DNA of 64,000 nt, taken from NCBI RefSeq assembly GCF_000197735.1, contig NC_014550.1:62001-126000 (forward strand). The letters are read 5' to 3'. The notes under the pieces are model-generated. The model was not told where the DNA came from, ran no database searches, and worked only from the letters and a program-made list of their open reading frames with translations. This stretch comes from Glutamicibacter arilaitensis Re117. Lineage in GTDB: Bacteria > Actinomycetota > Actinomycetes > Actinomycetales > Micrococcaceae. Of this stretch, positions 44,102-53,045 are shown one piece after another. The translations under genes were made by a program, and so were the position numbers. Position 1 is the stretch's first letter; the number at the start of each line of letters is the position of its first letter.

Positions 44102-46075
44102 TTGACCACTGAGACGACTAGTCCACTGACGTACCGTGACGATTCAATTCGTCCCCAGGACGATCTCTACCGCCATAGCAATGGCAAGTGGTTCGAGACT
44201 GCCACCATCCCCGGGGATCAGGGAATCTACGGTTCCTTCATGGAGCTGCGAGACCAGGCGGAAGCCGCCGTCCACGAAATCATTACTGAAGCAGTGCAGA
44301 AACTGGATTCCGGCGTAGAAGTTGATCCAGCTACCAAGCGCATTGCCCAGCTCTACAGCTCGTTCATGAATGAAGCGGTAATCGAAGAGCGCGGCGCAGA
44401 TCCGGTTGGTGTTTTCCTGAATACTATTTCGGATATCCAGAACAGCGAGCACCTGCTCGAGGTAAGCGGCTTCTTCCAGCGCAAGGGCATCAGCGGCTTC
44501 ATGGATATCGGCGCGATGAACGATGCCGGAAACCCAGAGCGGAACCTGCTGACCTTCCTGCAGGGCGGCTTGGGGCTTCCTGACGAGTCCTACTATCGTG
44601 AAGAGCAATTTGCCGATACCGTAGCGGACTACCAAGAGCACCTGGGACGTTTGCTGTCCCTGGGCGGTATCGCAGATGCCCAGACTGCTGCAGAAATGGT
44701 TGTAGAGCTCGAGAAGGCCCTGGCCTCGCACCACTGGGACCGGGTCAAGGTTCGCGATGCCCAGGCTCGATACAACCTGATCTCAGGTGAAGAGCTTATC
44801 GAGCTGTTCCCAGGAGTGAAGACCTGGCTTGCCGGTGCCGGCATTGAACAGAATTACTACAGTGAAGTTGTCGTCTGGCAGCCAAGCTACCTCCAGGGCC
44901 TGGCTGAGCTGGTTAACGCACAGCCGCTGGATGCTTGGAAGAACTGGTTGCGTGTGCAGGTGCTGCGTTCCTTCGCCCCATTCCTATCCAGCGATTTCGT
45001 CAACGAAAACTTCTCCTTCTACTCCGCCAAGCTCGGCGGGGTTGAGCAGCTCAAGGACCGTTGGAAGCGCGGTGTTGCCTTCACCGAAGGTGCGGTCGGG
45101 GAAGACATTGGCCAGCTGTACGTAGCCAAGAATTTCCCAGCAGAGGCTAAGGACGCCATGGATGCGCTGGTCCAGCGCCTGATCGAGGCCTACCGCAACT
45201 CGATCAACGAACTGTCCTGGATGGGTCCGGAAACTATCGAGAAAGCGCTGGATAAGCTCTCGAAGTTCCGCCCGAAGATCGGCTACCCGAACCAGTGGAT
45301 CGACTACAGCGCCATTGAGACCGATGAACTGGATGTCATCGCTAATCTTGCTTCGGCCAACGAATTCGAATTCGCTCGTGAGCTGAAGAAGATCGATGAC
45401 GGTGTAGATCGCGAACTGTGGTTCATGTTCCCGCAGACCGTGAACGCCTACTACCACCCGCTGCTCAATGAAATCGCGTTCCCAGCAGCAATTCTTCGTC
45501 CGCCATTCTTCGATGTGAATCGCGATATCGCTTCGAACTTCGGCGGTATTGGTGCAGTTATCGGCCACGAGATCGGACATGGCTTCGATGACCAGGGCTC
45601 GCAGTTCGACGGTACCGGCCAGCTGACCAACTGGTGGACCGATGATGACCGCGCAGCATTCGAGAAGCTCACCGGCAAGCTGGTGGACCAGTACAACGCG
45701 CTCTCACCGACCGAAGCACCCGAGCATAACGTCAATGGCGCGCTGACCCTGGGCGAAAACATCGGTGACCTCGGCGGCCTGGGCATCGCTTACAAGGCCT
45801 ACAAGCTCGAGCTGGCCGCGCGCAGCATCGAAGAAGATGAGGTAATCGATGGAATCACCGGAGACCAGCGCTTCTTCTACTCGTGGGCTGAATGCTGGCG
45901 CACCTTGATCCGCCCGGAAACTGCAGTAGTGCGGGTGACCACCGATCCGCACGCACCCGGAGAGTTCCGCTGCAACCAGGTTCCCAAGAACCTCGATGCC
46001 TTCCACCAGGCCTTTGGCACCAAGCCAGGCGATGGAATGTGGCTGGATCCAGCTGACCGCGTAGAAATCTGGTAA
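44102..46075 (+). CDS. pepO: M13 family metallopeptidase (neprilysin-like, PepO)
   Basis: Zinc endopeptidase of the neprilysin family that cleaves oligopeptides. The 657 residues are full length, and no signal sequence is seen, so it is probably cytosolic or non-classically exported. The zinc site HEIGH is in VIGHEIGHGFDDQG, the third ligand Glu is in GENIGDLGG, and the NPA/NEIAFPAAIL region precedes it. The start is TTG, supported by GAGGAG with a 6-nt gap. A strong terminator follows. Confidence 0.92.
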   Translation: MTTETTSPLTYRDDSIRPQDDLYRHSNGKWFETATIPGDQGIYGSFMELRDQAEAAVHEIITEAVQKLDSGVEVDPATKRIAQLYSSFMNEAVIEERGADPVGVFLNTISDIQNSEHLLEVSGFFQRKGISGFMDIGAMNDAGNPERNLLTFLQGGLGLPDESYYREEQFADTVADYQEHLGRLLSLGGIADAQTAAEMVVELEKALASHHWDRVKVRDAQARYNLISGEELIELFPGVKTWLAGAGIEQNYYSEVVVWQPSYLQGLAELVNAQPLDAWKNWLRVQVLRSFAPFLSSDFVNENFSFYSAKLGGVEQLKDRWKRGVAFTEGAVGEDIGQLYVAKNFPAEAKDAMDALVQRLIEAYRNSINELSWMGPETIEKALDKLSKFRPKIGYPNQWIDYSAIETDELDVIANLASANEFEFARELKKIDDGVDRELWFMFPQTVNAYYHPLLNEIAFPAAILRPPFFDVNRDIASNFGGIGAVIGHEIGHGFDDQGSQFDGTGQLTNWWTDDDRAAFEKLTGKLVDQYNALSPTEAPEHNVNGALTLGENIGDLGGLGIAYKAYKLELAARSIEEDEVIDGITGDQRFFYSWAECWRTLIRPETAVVRVTTDPHAPGEFRCNQVPKNLDAFHQAFGTKPGDGMWLDPADRVEIW

Positions 46076-46090
46076 ACCAGAAAATCGATG

Positions 46091-46134
46091 GCCCGGGCAG
46101 GTGCAAAGTTCGCTTTGGACCTGCCCGGGCTTTT
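46091..46134 (+). terminator. Terminator after pepO
   Basis: GCCCGGGCAGGT, CAAAG and a TTCG tetraloop with matching complements, then TTTT. A very stable hairpin. Confidence 0.92.
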
Positions 46135-46198
46135 GCCATGGGCCAAGATCACTGTGTAAGGCTGATCATGAAGGGCTTCAACTGTGCGCTATGAGACG

Positions 46199-46212
46199 TA
46201 GAATGGACTATT
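46199..46212 (+). promoter_or_regulatory. Candidate -10 box for lysS
   Basis: TAGAAT (46199-46204) ends 8 nt before the lysS GTG, with no Shine-Dalgarno sequence between. TTCAAC about 16 nt upstream is a possible -35. Confidence 0.45.
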
Positions 46213-47727
46213 GTGACTTCCGAAAATAATTCCGCACAGGCCATTGATCCAAACGACCAGCGACAGGTACGTACTGATAAGCGTAACCAGCTGCTGGCCA
46301 AGGGCGAGGAAGCCTACCCGGTAGGCGTAGCTCGCACCCACTCGTTGCAGGCAATCCGCGACAAGTACGAGCACCTCGAAGCCGGCGAAGAAACCGAAGA
46401 CGTTGTTGGCGTTGTCGGCCGCATCGTTTTCATGCGCAATACCGGCAAGCTCTGCTTCGCCACCTTGCAAGAAGGTGGCAAGAAGGGCGAAGGCGTGCGC
46501 CTGCAGGTCATGCTCTCGCTTGCAAACGTCGGTGAAGAGCGCCTGGCGCAGTGGAAGTCGCTCGTAGACTTGGGCGACCACGTTTTCGTGACGGGCAAGG
46601 TCATCTCCTCCCGCCGCGGCGAGCTGTCCATCATGGCTGACGCCTGGGAAATGGCATCCAAGGCCCTGCGCCCGCTGCCAGTGCTGCACGCAGATTTGAA
46701 CGAAGAGACCCGTGTTCGCCAGCGCTACGCCGATCTGATCGTACGCAATGAAGCCCGCGAGATGGTGTACAAGCGTGCGGCGATCATCCGTGCAGTGCGC
46801 AATACCCTCGAAGGCCACGACTACGTCGAGGTCGAAACCCCCATGCTGCAGCTGGTTCACGGCGGCGCTTCGGCCCGTCCATTCAAGACCCACCTGAACG
46901 CCTTCGACCAGGAAATGACCATGCGCATTGCCCTGGAACTGTACCTCAAGCGTGCAGTGGTCGGCGGCGTGGACCGAGTCTTCGAAATCGGCCGCATCTT
47001 CCGCAACGAGGGCGTGGATTCAACGCACTCCCCGGAATTCACCATGCTTGAATGCTATGAGGCCTACGCCGACCAGTATGTAATGGCGCAGCGCATGCAG
47101 CAGATGATCTTGAACGCGGCAGATGCCATCGGCGCCGGCCGCACGATCGAGACCGCCAACGGCACCATCAACCTCGATGGCGAATGGCGCTGGCTCAGCG
47201 TCTACCCTGGCCTCTCCGAGGCTGTAGGCGTTGAAATCACCCCGGACACCGACGCTTCGGTGCTGCGCGAGATCGCGCAGAAGCACGAAGTGAAGATCGA
47301 CCCAGCCTGGGGCGCCCAGAAGCTGGTTATTGAACTGTTCGGCGAAATCGTTGAGCCGACCTTGATCGACCCGACCTTCGTGTGCGACTACCCGCCGCTG
47401 GCACAGCCGCTGGCACGTCCACACCGCTCGAAGCCAGGAGTTATCGAAGCCTGGGACCTGATCATCGGCGGGATGGAACGCGGTACCGCCTTCTCCGAGC
47501 TGATCGACCCGGTCATCCAGCGTGAGCGCCTGACCGAGCAATCCCTGCTGGCTGCCGGCGGAGACCCAGAAGCCATGCAGCTTGACGAAGACTTCCTGCG
47601 TGCGCTGGAGTACGGTGCCCCGCCAATGGGTGGTATCGGTTTGGGCATCGACCGTTTGGTTATGCTTTTCAGCAACGCTGGTATTCGCGAAACCATTCTG
47701 TTCCCACTGTTAAAGCCGGAGGCATAA
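46213..47727 (+). CDS. lysS: Lysyl-tRNA synthetase, class II
   Basis: Charges tRNA-Lys with lysine. The 504 residues contain an N-terminal OB-fold anticodon-binding domain (VVGVVGRIVFMRNTGKL) and the class II core: motif 2 FEIGRIFRNEG and motif 3 GIGLGIDRLVMLFSN. The GTG start gives MTSENNSAQAI, a poorly conserved tail typical of the family. A 55-residue membrane peptide follows 1 nt after the stop. The order lysS then lsr2 then clpC is common in Actinobacteria. Confidence 0.96.
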   Translation: MTSENNSAQAIDPNDQRQVRTDKRNQLLAKGEEAYPVGVARTHSLQAIRDKYEHLEAGEETEDVVGVVGRIVFMRNTGKLCFATLQEGGKKGEGVRLQVMLSLANVGEERLAQWKSLVDLGDHVFVTGKVISSRRGELSIMADAWEMASKALRPLPVLHADLNEETRVRQRYADLIVRNEAREMVYKRAAIIRAVRNTLEGHDYVEVETPMLQLVHGGASARPFKTHLNAFDQEMTMRIALELYLKRAVVGGVDRVFEIGRIFRNEGVDSTHSPEFTMLECYEAYADQYVMAQRMQQMILNAADAIGAGRTIETANGTINLDGEWRWLSVYPGLSEAVGVEITPDTDASVLREIAQKHEVKIDPAWGAQKLVIELFGEIVEPTLIDPTFVCDYPPLAQPLARPHRSKPGVIEAWDLIIGGMERGTAFSELIDPVIQRERLTEQSLLAAGGDPEAMQLDEDFLRALEYGAPPMGGIGLGIDRLVMLFSNAGIRETILFPLLKPEA

Positions 47728-47728
47728 T

Positions 47729-47896
47729 ATGCCATATATTGAGGCAATCGTTCCGACAATCGGTCTTGCACTGCTTTTCTGGTACGTCATGAAGGCAATT
47801 ACAAACGCGGATCGGAAAGAACGCCAAGCTGAAGCGGAAGCTGATGCGCTAATTCAAAATCATCCGGATTCTAATAATCCAGTAATCGAGAATTAG
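47729..47896 (+). CDS. 55-residue single-pass membrane peptide after lysS
   Basis: A small open frame with GGAGG 7 nt before its ATG, starting one base after the lysS stop. The product begins MPYIEAIVPTIGLALLFWYV, a single hydrophobic helix. Its tail is charged, rich in Glu, Ala and Arg (TNADRKERQAEAEADALIQ), and looks like a short cytoplasmic helix. Its ribosome-binding site and coupling to lysS argue that it is translated. No family with a known function is recognised; it precedes lsr2 by about 140 bp. Confidence 0.75.
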   Translation: MPYIEAIVPTIGLALLFWYVMKAITNADRKERQAEAEADALIQNHPDSNNPVIEN

Positions 47897-48034
47897 GCTT
47901 TCCTGAAAGAACCTTGTGAATACCGGTGATAATTAGAGTTTTGTGGCACTAATTGTATAAGCTTGTCGATTGAAATGGATTGCTGAACGAAATGTCAGTT
48001 AGTCCAGTGCATTCAAGCTCGGAGGAATTCCTAA

Positions 48035-48355
48035 ATGGCACGTCAGGTTCAAATTGCCCTGATCGACGATATTGATGGTAGCGAAGCAACTGAATCGATT
48101 GCATTTAGCGTCGCTGGACAGCACTTTGAAATCGACCTGAACGACGAGCATGCTGCACAGTTCCACGCAGCTATTGAGCCGTATATTGAAGCGGCTCGTT
48201 CGTCGAAGCAGACTGCGGCGAGCGAAGCTCCAGCAATCCGCGCATGGGCGAAGGAAAACAATATCAAGGTTAACGCTCGCGGACGACTCAATGCAGAAGT
48301 TGTCGACGCCTACAACGCTGCAATGCGTAAGGGCGGGCGAAACCGCGCGAAGTAA
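48035..48355 (+). CDS. lsr2: Lsr2-family nucleoid protein
   Basis: H-NS-like nucleoid-associated protein that binds AT-rich DNA and silences foreign genes, 106 residues. The N-terminal dimerisation domain (QVQIALIDDIDGSEA) and the C-terminal DNA-binding domain are intact. The latter has the RGR hook in VNARGRLNAEVVDAY. GGAGG lies 9 nt before the ATG. Upstream is an AT-rich 138-bp promoter region with TATAAG at 47956. A strong terminator follows. It could silence the rrn cargo, which is only inference. Confidence 0.94.
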   Translation: MARQVQIALIDDIDGSEATESIAFSVAGQHFEIDLNDEHAAQFHAAIEPYIEAARSSKQTAASEAPAIRAWAKENNIKVNARGRLNAEVVDAYNAAMRKGGRNRAK

Positions 48356-48381
48356 TTCGCAAGGTTTATATCAAGCCTCAA

Positions 48382-48418
48382 AATAAGAGCCGGCACACAT
48401 TGAGTGCCGGCTCTTATT
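48382..48418. terminator. Bidirectional terminator after lsr2
   Basis: AATAAGAGCCGGCAC and its complement GTGCCGGCTCTTATT around a short loop, with A-rich and T-rich flanks. Confidence 0.92.
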
Positions 48419-48625
48419 TTCTTGTCGGGACATTGCCATACATTCAATAGTTTCGTTGAAGGTTGCAATATTGGTGCGACAACTAATTCAAGTAATCAAT
48501 TGCAAAATAAATACTGATTGCCTGCGCCAGCGGACCGCATCGGTTATCCCCGTGGCGAACAAGGGCGAATTGCTCGCGCTGGGTGCGTAGCATCGAGTTA
48601 TTGGTAAGCAAGGAGTGTGCCGAAG

Positions 48626-51139
48626 ATGTTTGAGAGATTTACCGACCGTGCCCGTCGAGTTGTCGTGCTCGCCCAAGAAGAGGCGCGCATGCTCAACCAC
48701 AATTACATCGGCACCGAGCACCTGCTGCTCGGTCTAATCCACGAAGGTGACGGTGTTGCCGCAAAGGCACTCGAGTCGCTGAATATTTCGTTGGGTGCCG
48801 TGCGTGAGCAGGTTCAGGAGATTATCGGCAAGGGCCAGCAGGCGCCTTCCGGTCATATCCCGTTCACTCCTCGCGCCAAGAAAGTTTTGGAGCTCTCGCT
48901 GCGTGAAGCGCTGCAGCTGGGACATAACTACATTGGTACCGAGCACATCCTGCTCGGCCTGATCCGCGAAGGCGAAGGCGTCGCAGCCCAGGTTCTGGTG
49001 AAGCTGGGTGCTGACCTCGGTCGCGTGCGCCAGCAGGTCATCCAGCTGCTCTCGGGCTACCAGGGCGGCAAGGAAACTGCCTCCGCCGGCGTCAGCTCGG
49101 GCGGCCAGCAGGAGGGCACCCCAGCGGGTTCCGCCGTGCTGGACCAGTTCGGTCGAAACCTCACCGCAGCTGCCCGTGAAGGCAAGCTCGATCCGGTGAT
49201 TGGCCGCGAGCACGAGATGGAACGCGTTATGCAGGTCCTCTCGCGCCGTACCAAGAACAACCCTGTTCTGATTGGTGAGCCTGGCGTTGGCAAGACCGCA
49301 GTCGTCGAAGGCTTGGCCCAGTCGATCGTGCGCGGCGATGTACCGGAAACCATCAAGGACAAGCAGCTGTACACCTTGGACCTCGGTTCACTGGTTGCAG
49401 GTTCGCGCTACCGCGGTGACTTCGAGGAACGCCTGAAGAAGGTCTTGAAGGAAATCCGTACCCGTGGCGACATCATCTTGTTCATCGATGAGATCCACAC
49501 CCTGGTAGGTGCCGGTGCGGCCGAAGGCGCTATCGATGCTGCTTCGATCCTCAAGCCAATGCTGGCTCGTGGCGAACTGCAGACCATCGGTGCGACCACC
49601 TTGGACGAGTACCGCAAGAACATTGAGAAGGATGCAGCGCTCGAGCGCCGCTTCCAGCCAATCCAGGTCAAGGAGCCTTCGGTTGAGCTGACCACGCAGA
49701 TCCTGCGTGGCCTGCGTGACCGCTACGAGGCGCACCACCGCGTGACCATCACTGATGGCGCGCTGCAGGCTGCCGCCACCTTGGCGCATCGCTATATCTC
49801 TGATCGCTTCCTGCCGGATAAGGCAGTGGACCTGATCGATGAGGCCGGTGCCCGACTGCGCATCCAGCGCATGACCGCTCCTCCTGCCCTGAAGGAAATG
49901 GACGAGGAAATCGCCACCGTGCGCTTGGAGAAGGAAGCTGCGATTGACGCGCAGGACTTCGAAGGTGCCGCATCGCTGCGTGACAAGGAATCCAAGCTCA
50001 TCGAGGCTCGTAACGAGAAGGAGAAGTCCTGGCGCAATGGCGACATGGACGAGGTCTCCGAGGTGACCGAGGAACTCATCGCCGAAGTCTTGGCTAACTC
50101 CACCGGCATCCCGGTAGTGAAGCTGACCGAGGAAGAGTCCTCGCGACTGCTGAACATGGAAGATGAGCTGCACAAGCGCGTTATCGGCCAGGATTCAGCG
50201 ATCAAGGCCATCTCCCAGGCGATCCGCCGTACCCGTGCAGGCCTGAAAGATCCGAACCGCCCAGGCGGCTCGTTCATCTTCGCCGGCCCAACCGGCGTAG
50301 GCAAGACTGAGCTGGCCAAGGCGCTGGCAGAGTTCCTGTTCGGTGAAGAAGAGGCACTGATCACCCTGGATATGTCCGAATACTCGGAGAAGCACACCGT
50401 TTCCCGTCTGTTCGGTGCCCCTCCGGGCTACGTCGGCTACGAAGAAGGCGGACAGCTGACCGAGAAGGTTCGCCGCCGTCCATTCTCCGTCGTGCTCTTC
50501 GATGAGGTCGAGAAGGCCCACGCTGACCTGTTCAACTCGTTGCTGCAGATCCTGGAAGACGGCCGCCTGACCGACTCCCAGGGCCGCGTGGTGGACTTCA
50601 AGAACACCATCATCATCATGACCACCAACCTCGGTACCCGCGACATCTCCAAGGGTGTGATGACCGGCTTCCAGTCGGCCGCGGATACCAAGACCGGTTA
50701 TGAGCGCATGCAGGCCAAGGTCCAGGAAGAACTGCGTCAGCATTTCCGCCCTGAATTCTTGAACCGCGTTGATGACACCGTCGTCTTCCCGCAGCTGAAC
50801 CAGGACGAGATCGAAGAGATCGTCGACTTGTTCGTCGCCCGTCTGGCCAAGCGCCTGAAGGATCGCGATATGACCATCGAGCTGACTCAGGCTGCACGCA
50901 GCCTGCTGGCACAGCGCGGCTACGACCCAGCCATGGGTGCCCGTCCGCTGCGCCGTACCATCCAGCGCGATATCGAAGATCAGCTCTCCGAGCGGATCCT
51001 CTTCGGGCAGATCGTTGCCGGACAGAAGATCACCGTGGACGTCGAAGGCGAAGGCGAGCTGCAGAAGTTCGTCTTCCACGCCGAGGGCGGCACCGGCCAG
51101 CTGGAAGGCGAGCCGGCACCGGCTGCGTTGGAAAGCTAG
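48626..51139 (+). CDS. clpC: ATP-dependent Clp protease ATP-binding subunit ClpC
   Basis: AAA+ unfoldase that feeds substrates to ClpP, about 837 residues. Two N-terminal Clp repeats ([17 protein letters not shown] and [16 protein letters not shown]) precede D1, which has Walker A GEPGVGKT near 217-224. A UVR-like middle region ([18 protein letters not shown]) and D2 with GPTGVGKT follow. The C-terminal domain is complete. The ATG of [11 protein letters not shown] is used, with AGGAG 10 nt upstream; an in-frame GTG three codons earlier overlaps the ribosome-binding site. The 207 bp upstream hold no gene. Confidence 0.96.
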   Translation: MFERFTDRARRVVVLAQEEARMLNHNYIGTEHLLLGLIHEGDGVAAKALESLNISLGAVREQVQEIIGKGQQAPSGHIPFTPRAKKVLELSLREALQLGHNYIGTEHILLGLIREGEGVAAQVLVKLGADLGRVRQQVIQLLSGYQGGKETASAGVSSGGQQEGTPAGSAVLDQFGRNLTAAAREGKLDPVIGREHEMERVMQVLSRRTKNNPVLIGEPGVGKTAVVEGLAQSIVRGDVPETIKDKQLYTLDLGSLVAGSRYRGDFEERLKKVLKEIRTRGDIILFIDEIHTLVGAGAAEGAIDAASILKPMLARGELQTIGATTLDEYRKNIEKDAALERRFQPIQVKEPSVELTTQILRGLRDRYEAHHRVTITDGALQAAATLAHRYISDRFLPDKAVDLIDEAGARLRIQRMTAPPALKEMDEEIATVRLEKEAAIDAQDFEGAASLRDKESKLIEARNEKEKSWRNGDMDEVSEVTEELIAEVLANSTGIPVVKLTEEESSRLLNMEDELHKRVIGQDSAIKAISQAIRRTRAGLKDPNRPGGSFIFAGPTGVGKTELAKALAEFLFGEEEALITLDMSEYSEKHTVSRLFGAPPGYVGYEEGGQLTEKVRRRPFSVVLFDEVEKAHADLFNSLLQILEDGRLTDSQGRVVDFKNTIIIMTTNLGTRDISKGVMTGFQSAADTKTGYERMQAKVQEELRQHFRPEFLNRVDDTVVFPQLNQDEIEEIVDLFVARLAKRLKDRDMTIELTQAARSLLAQRGYDPAMGARPLRRTIQRDIEDQLSERILFGQIVAGQKITVDVEGEGELQKFVFHAEGGTGQLEGEPAPAALES

Positions 51140-51157
51140 AGCGCTCGAAGCATATTC

Positions 51158-51197
51158 AATAGCCGTGGAACTGAAATAAAACAGTTCCACGGCTATT
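51158..51197 (+). terminator. clpC terminator
   Basis: AATAGCCGTGGAACTG, an 8-nt loop, CAGTTCCACGGCTATT, then TTGCTTT. Confidence 0.9.
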
Positions 51198-51230
51198 TGC
51201 TTTAAAACGGCCTTGTCATACGATTAATGC

Positions 51231-51698
51231 ATGAAGATGCGAAGCGCAGGCCAGCAAGTAATAGCCGTTTCCATCCTCGCTGCCATGGCCTATTGGGCCC
51301 TGTACCTATTCCTGAGTCCACGGCTTCCCGACCAGCTGGTGCGCCACGTGGGCACCGAAGGCATCGGATACAGTCCGATGTGGCTGGTAGTGCTGATCAT
51401 TGGTGCCGCAGCTGCTCTCAGTATCGCCATCGGCATCATTACCTACCGCGACTTCACTTCCTTGGGGCACTGGAACCCAGGGCCAAAAGCCATCGTGGTC
51501 TGCTTCCTAGCCGCTGGGTTCGGCATCCTGGGACTTGGCTCGGCGATGATCCTCACCGTCATCGGACAAGAAGCTGCGCAGCTGGGTGCCTTGCCCATCG
51601 GCATGGGACTGCTGGCACTGGTCACAGTCTTCGCGCTGTCTGCGGTGTTGCTGGCCAGGACCTTGCCGCGGGCAGAGCAAGAGGCCCTCGACCGCTAA
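51231..51698 (+). CDS. Predicted membrane protein, unknown function
   Basis: 155-residue protein with four hydrophobic segments (about 8-28, 45-68, 84-108 and 120-142) and a basic N-terminus, so an integral membrane protein. I recognise no family. TACGAT ends 6 nt before the ATG, which has no Shine-Dalgarno sequence, suggesting a leaderless mRNA. An overlapping frame starting at the ATG four bases earlier would give an Arg/His-rich protein and is rejected. It converges with the DUF1801 gene over a small hairpin. Confidence 0.72.
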   Translation: MKMRSAGQQVIAVSILAAMAYWALYLFLSPRLPDQLVRHVGTEGIGYSPMWLVVLIIGAAAALSIAIGIITYRDFTSLGHWNPGPKAIVVCFLAAGFGILGLGSAMILTVIGQEAAQLGALPIGMGLLALVTVFALSAVLLARTLPRAEQEALDR

Positions 51699-51716
51699 GC
51701 GCAATCAAGGGCCTCT
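51680..51716. terminator. Possible terminator between convergent genes
   Basis: AGAGGCCCT and AGGGCCTCT form a 9-bp stem with a long 19-nt loop spanning the stop codon. No T-run on either side, so the call is weak. Confidence 0.4.
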
Positions 51717-51729
51717 GTACAGGCGGAAA

Positions 51730-52176
51730 TTAGCGGCCGACTGCCTTGGCCACCAGAGCCGAAACCTTTTCTTCTAGCTGTTCATCAAGTGCGGTGATCG
51801 CGAATGCTGTGGGCCAAAACGTGCCCTCATCCAGCTGTGCTCCGTCATTGAAACCGAAGGTCAGGTAACGGGTACCGAACTTCTTTGCATCCTGCATGAA
51901 GCAAAGGATCTTGCCGTCCAAGGCGTACGCCGGCATGCCATACCAGGTTTTCGGCTCCAGCTCTGGGGCCGTGGCGGTAATGATCCGGTGCAGCTTCTCG
52001 GCAAGAACCTTGTCATTGCCTTCGAAGGAAGCAATCTTCTCTTCAACTTCCTTGCGTGCCTGCTGCGCCTTCTCGGCCTTGGTCATGCGTTTCTTCGGTG
52101 CGCGGACCTCTTTGGCGCGCTCTTTCATGGCCGCTTTTTCAGCAGCCGAGAATCCGTCTTGCTCTGAATCGCTCAT
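51730..52176 (-). CDS. DUF1801 / YdhG-like protein
   Basis: 148 residues with a charged Lys/Glu/Ala-rich N-terminal extension (about 1-48, probably coiled) and a C-terminal DUF1801 (YdhG-like) domain. It contains WYGMPAYALDGKILCFMQ and FGTRYLTFGFNDGAQL. Some relatives act as iron chaperones, but nothing here proves that. AAGGAAG lies 8 nt before the start. It is last in a leftward MFS-AraC-VOC-DUF1801 cluster. Confidence 0.82.
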   Translation of the reverse strand: MSDSEQDGFSAAEKAAMKERAKEVRAPKKRMTKAEKAQQARKEVEEKIASFEGNDKVLAEKLHRIITATAPELEPKTWYGMPAYALDGKILCFMQDAKKFGTRYLTFGFNDGAQLDEGTFWPTAFAITALDEQLEEKVSALVAKAVGR

Positions 52177-52188
52177 AGTTCGACTTCC

Positions 52189-52596
52189 TTATGCAGCTTG
52201 GTTGATGCGGACCATATTTCCAGAAGGGTCGCGGAACGCGCAATCGCGCGGACCCCACGGCTGATCCATAGGTTCCTGCAGGACTTCTGCACCCGAAGCG
52301 CTCAAAGACTCAAAGAGCCCGTCCAGATCCGTGGTGGAAAGCACCAGTGGACCGATAGCGCCCTTGGCGACCAACTCGGCCAGGGCCTGCGCATCGGCTT
52401 CGGACCGTCCTGCCCCCGGTGTTGAAAGCACCAAATTGGTGCCCGAGCCATCGGATCCGACCAAGGACACCCAGCGGAAGTCGCCGTTGGCGACATCCGA
52501 AACTACGGTGAAGCCCAGCCCGTCGCGGTAGAACAAGAGAGCCTGATCGACATCGAGCACGGACAGTGGAACAAAATTGATTGAAATGTTTGCCAT
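52189..52596 (-). CDS. VOC (glyoxalase) family protein
   Basis: 135-residue vicinal oxygen chelate protein with two beta-alpha-beta-beta-beta units. The pattern is visible in FYRDGLGFTVV and DLDGLFESLSASGAEVLQEP, and it ends with FRDPSGNMVRINQ. The metal-binding residues of glyoxalase I are not obvious, so it may be a binding or resistance protein rather than glyoxalase I. TAAGCT ends 6 nt upstream of its ATG, hinting at its own leaderless promoter. It precedes the DUF1801 gene by 12 nt. Confidence 0.85.
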   Translation of the reverse strand: MANISINFVPLSVLDVDQALLFYRDGLGFTVVSDVANGDFRWVSLVGSDGSGTNLVLSTPGAGRSEADAQALAELVAKGAIGPLVLSTTDLDGLFESLSASGAEVLQEPMDQPWGPRDCAFRDPSGNMVRINQAA

Positions 52597-52643
52597 GCCA
52601 CCAGCTTAGAAAATCTGTGTGCGGCGCGCTTCTCCAAAACTGC

Positions 52644-53042
52644 TCAGAATCGTTCTGGGCGCAAAAGGAGCTTGGCAAGGCAGGCCGGCACCGCTTCGGT
52701 AGCCGAATGGTCCCGGTCTCGGTAGGAAGACGGAGTCTCACCGACGACTTCGGTGAAGCGGCTGCTGAAGGAACCCAGCGAGGTCCAGCCGACCTGCATG
52801 CAGGCATCGGTGACAGTTGCCCCAGCACGCAGCAGATGCATGGCCCGTTCGATCCGGCGGGTCAGCAAGTACGAATGCGGAGTTTCTCCGTATGCTCGTT
52901 TGAACTCGCGCGAGAAATGCGCAGGCGACATCGCGGCGCGCTGCGCCATGGCCGGAACATCCAAGGGCTCGGCGTAATGGCGGTCCATCAGATCCTTGGC
53001 CCGGCGCAAATGAGCCAGCGTTTTTAGCGTTTCGGAATTCAC
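52644..53042 (-). CDS. AraC-family regulator (DNA-binding domain only)
   Basis: 132-residue protein consisting almost wholly of the AraC HTH_18 module with both helix-turn-helices (LDVPAMAQRAAMSPAHFSRE and VTDACMQVGWTSLGSFSSRF). There is no N-terminal sensory domain. It starts with GTG, three bases after the MFS stop, so they are co-transcribed. Such short AraC proteins are often encoded next to VOC proteins, which may be their target or effector. Confidence 0.87.
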   Translation of the reverse strand: MNSETLKTLAHLRRAKDLMDRHYAEPLDVPAMAQRAAMSPAHFSREFKRAYGETPHSYLLTRRIERAMHLLRAGATVTDACMQVGWTSLGSFSSRFTEVVGETPSSYRDRDHSATEAVPACLAKLLLRPERF

Positions 53043-53045
53043 GGA

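Noticed and set aside
48577..48587. ClgR-like site CGC-N5-GCG upstream of clpC
   Set aside because: Only the outer CGC/GCG match; inner consensus positions differ, and such a match is common in high-GC DNA.
48419..48625. Small RNA or tRNA between lsr2 and clpC
   Set aside because: No tRNA fold or strong hairpin beyond the lsr2 terminator was seen.
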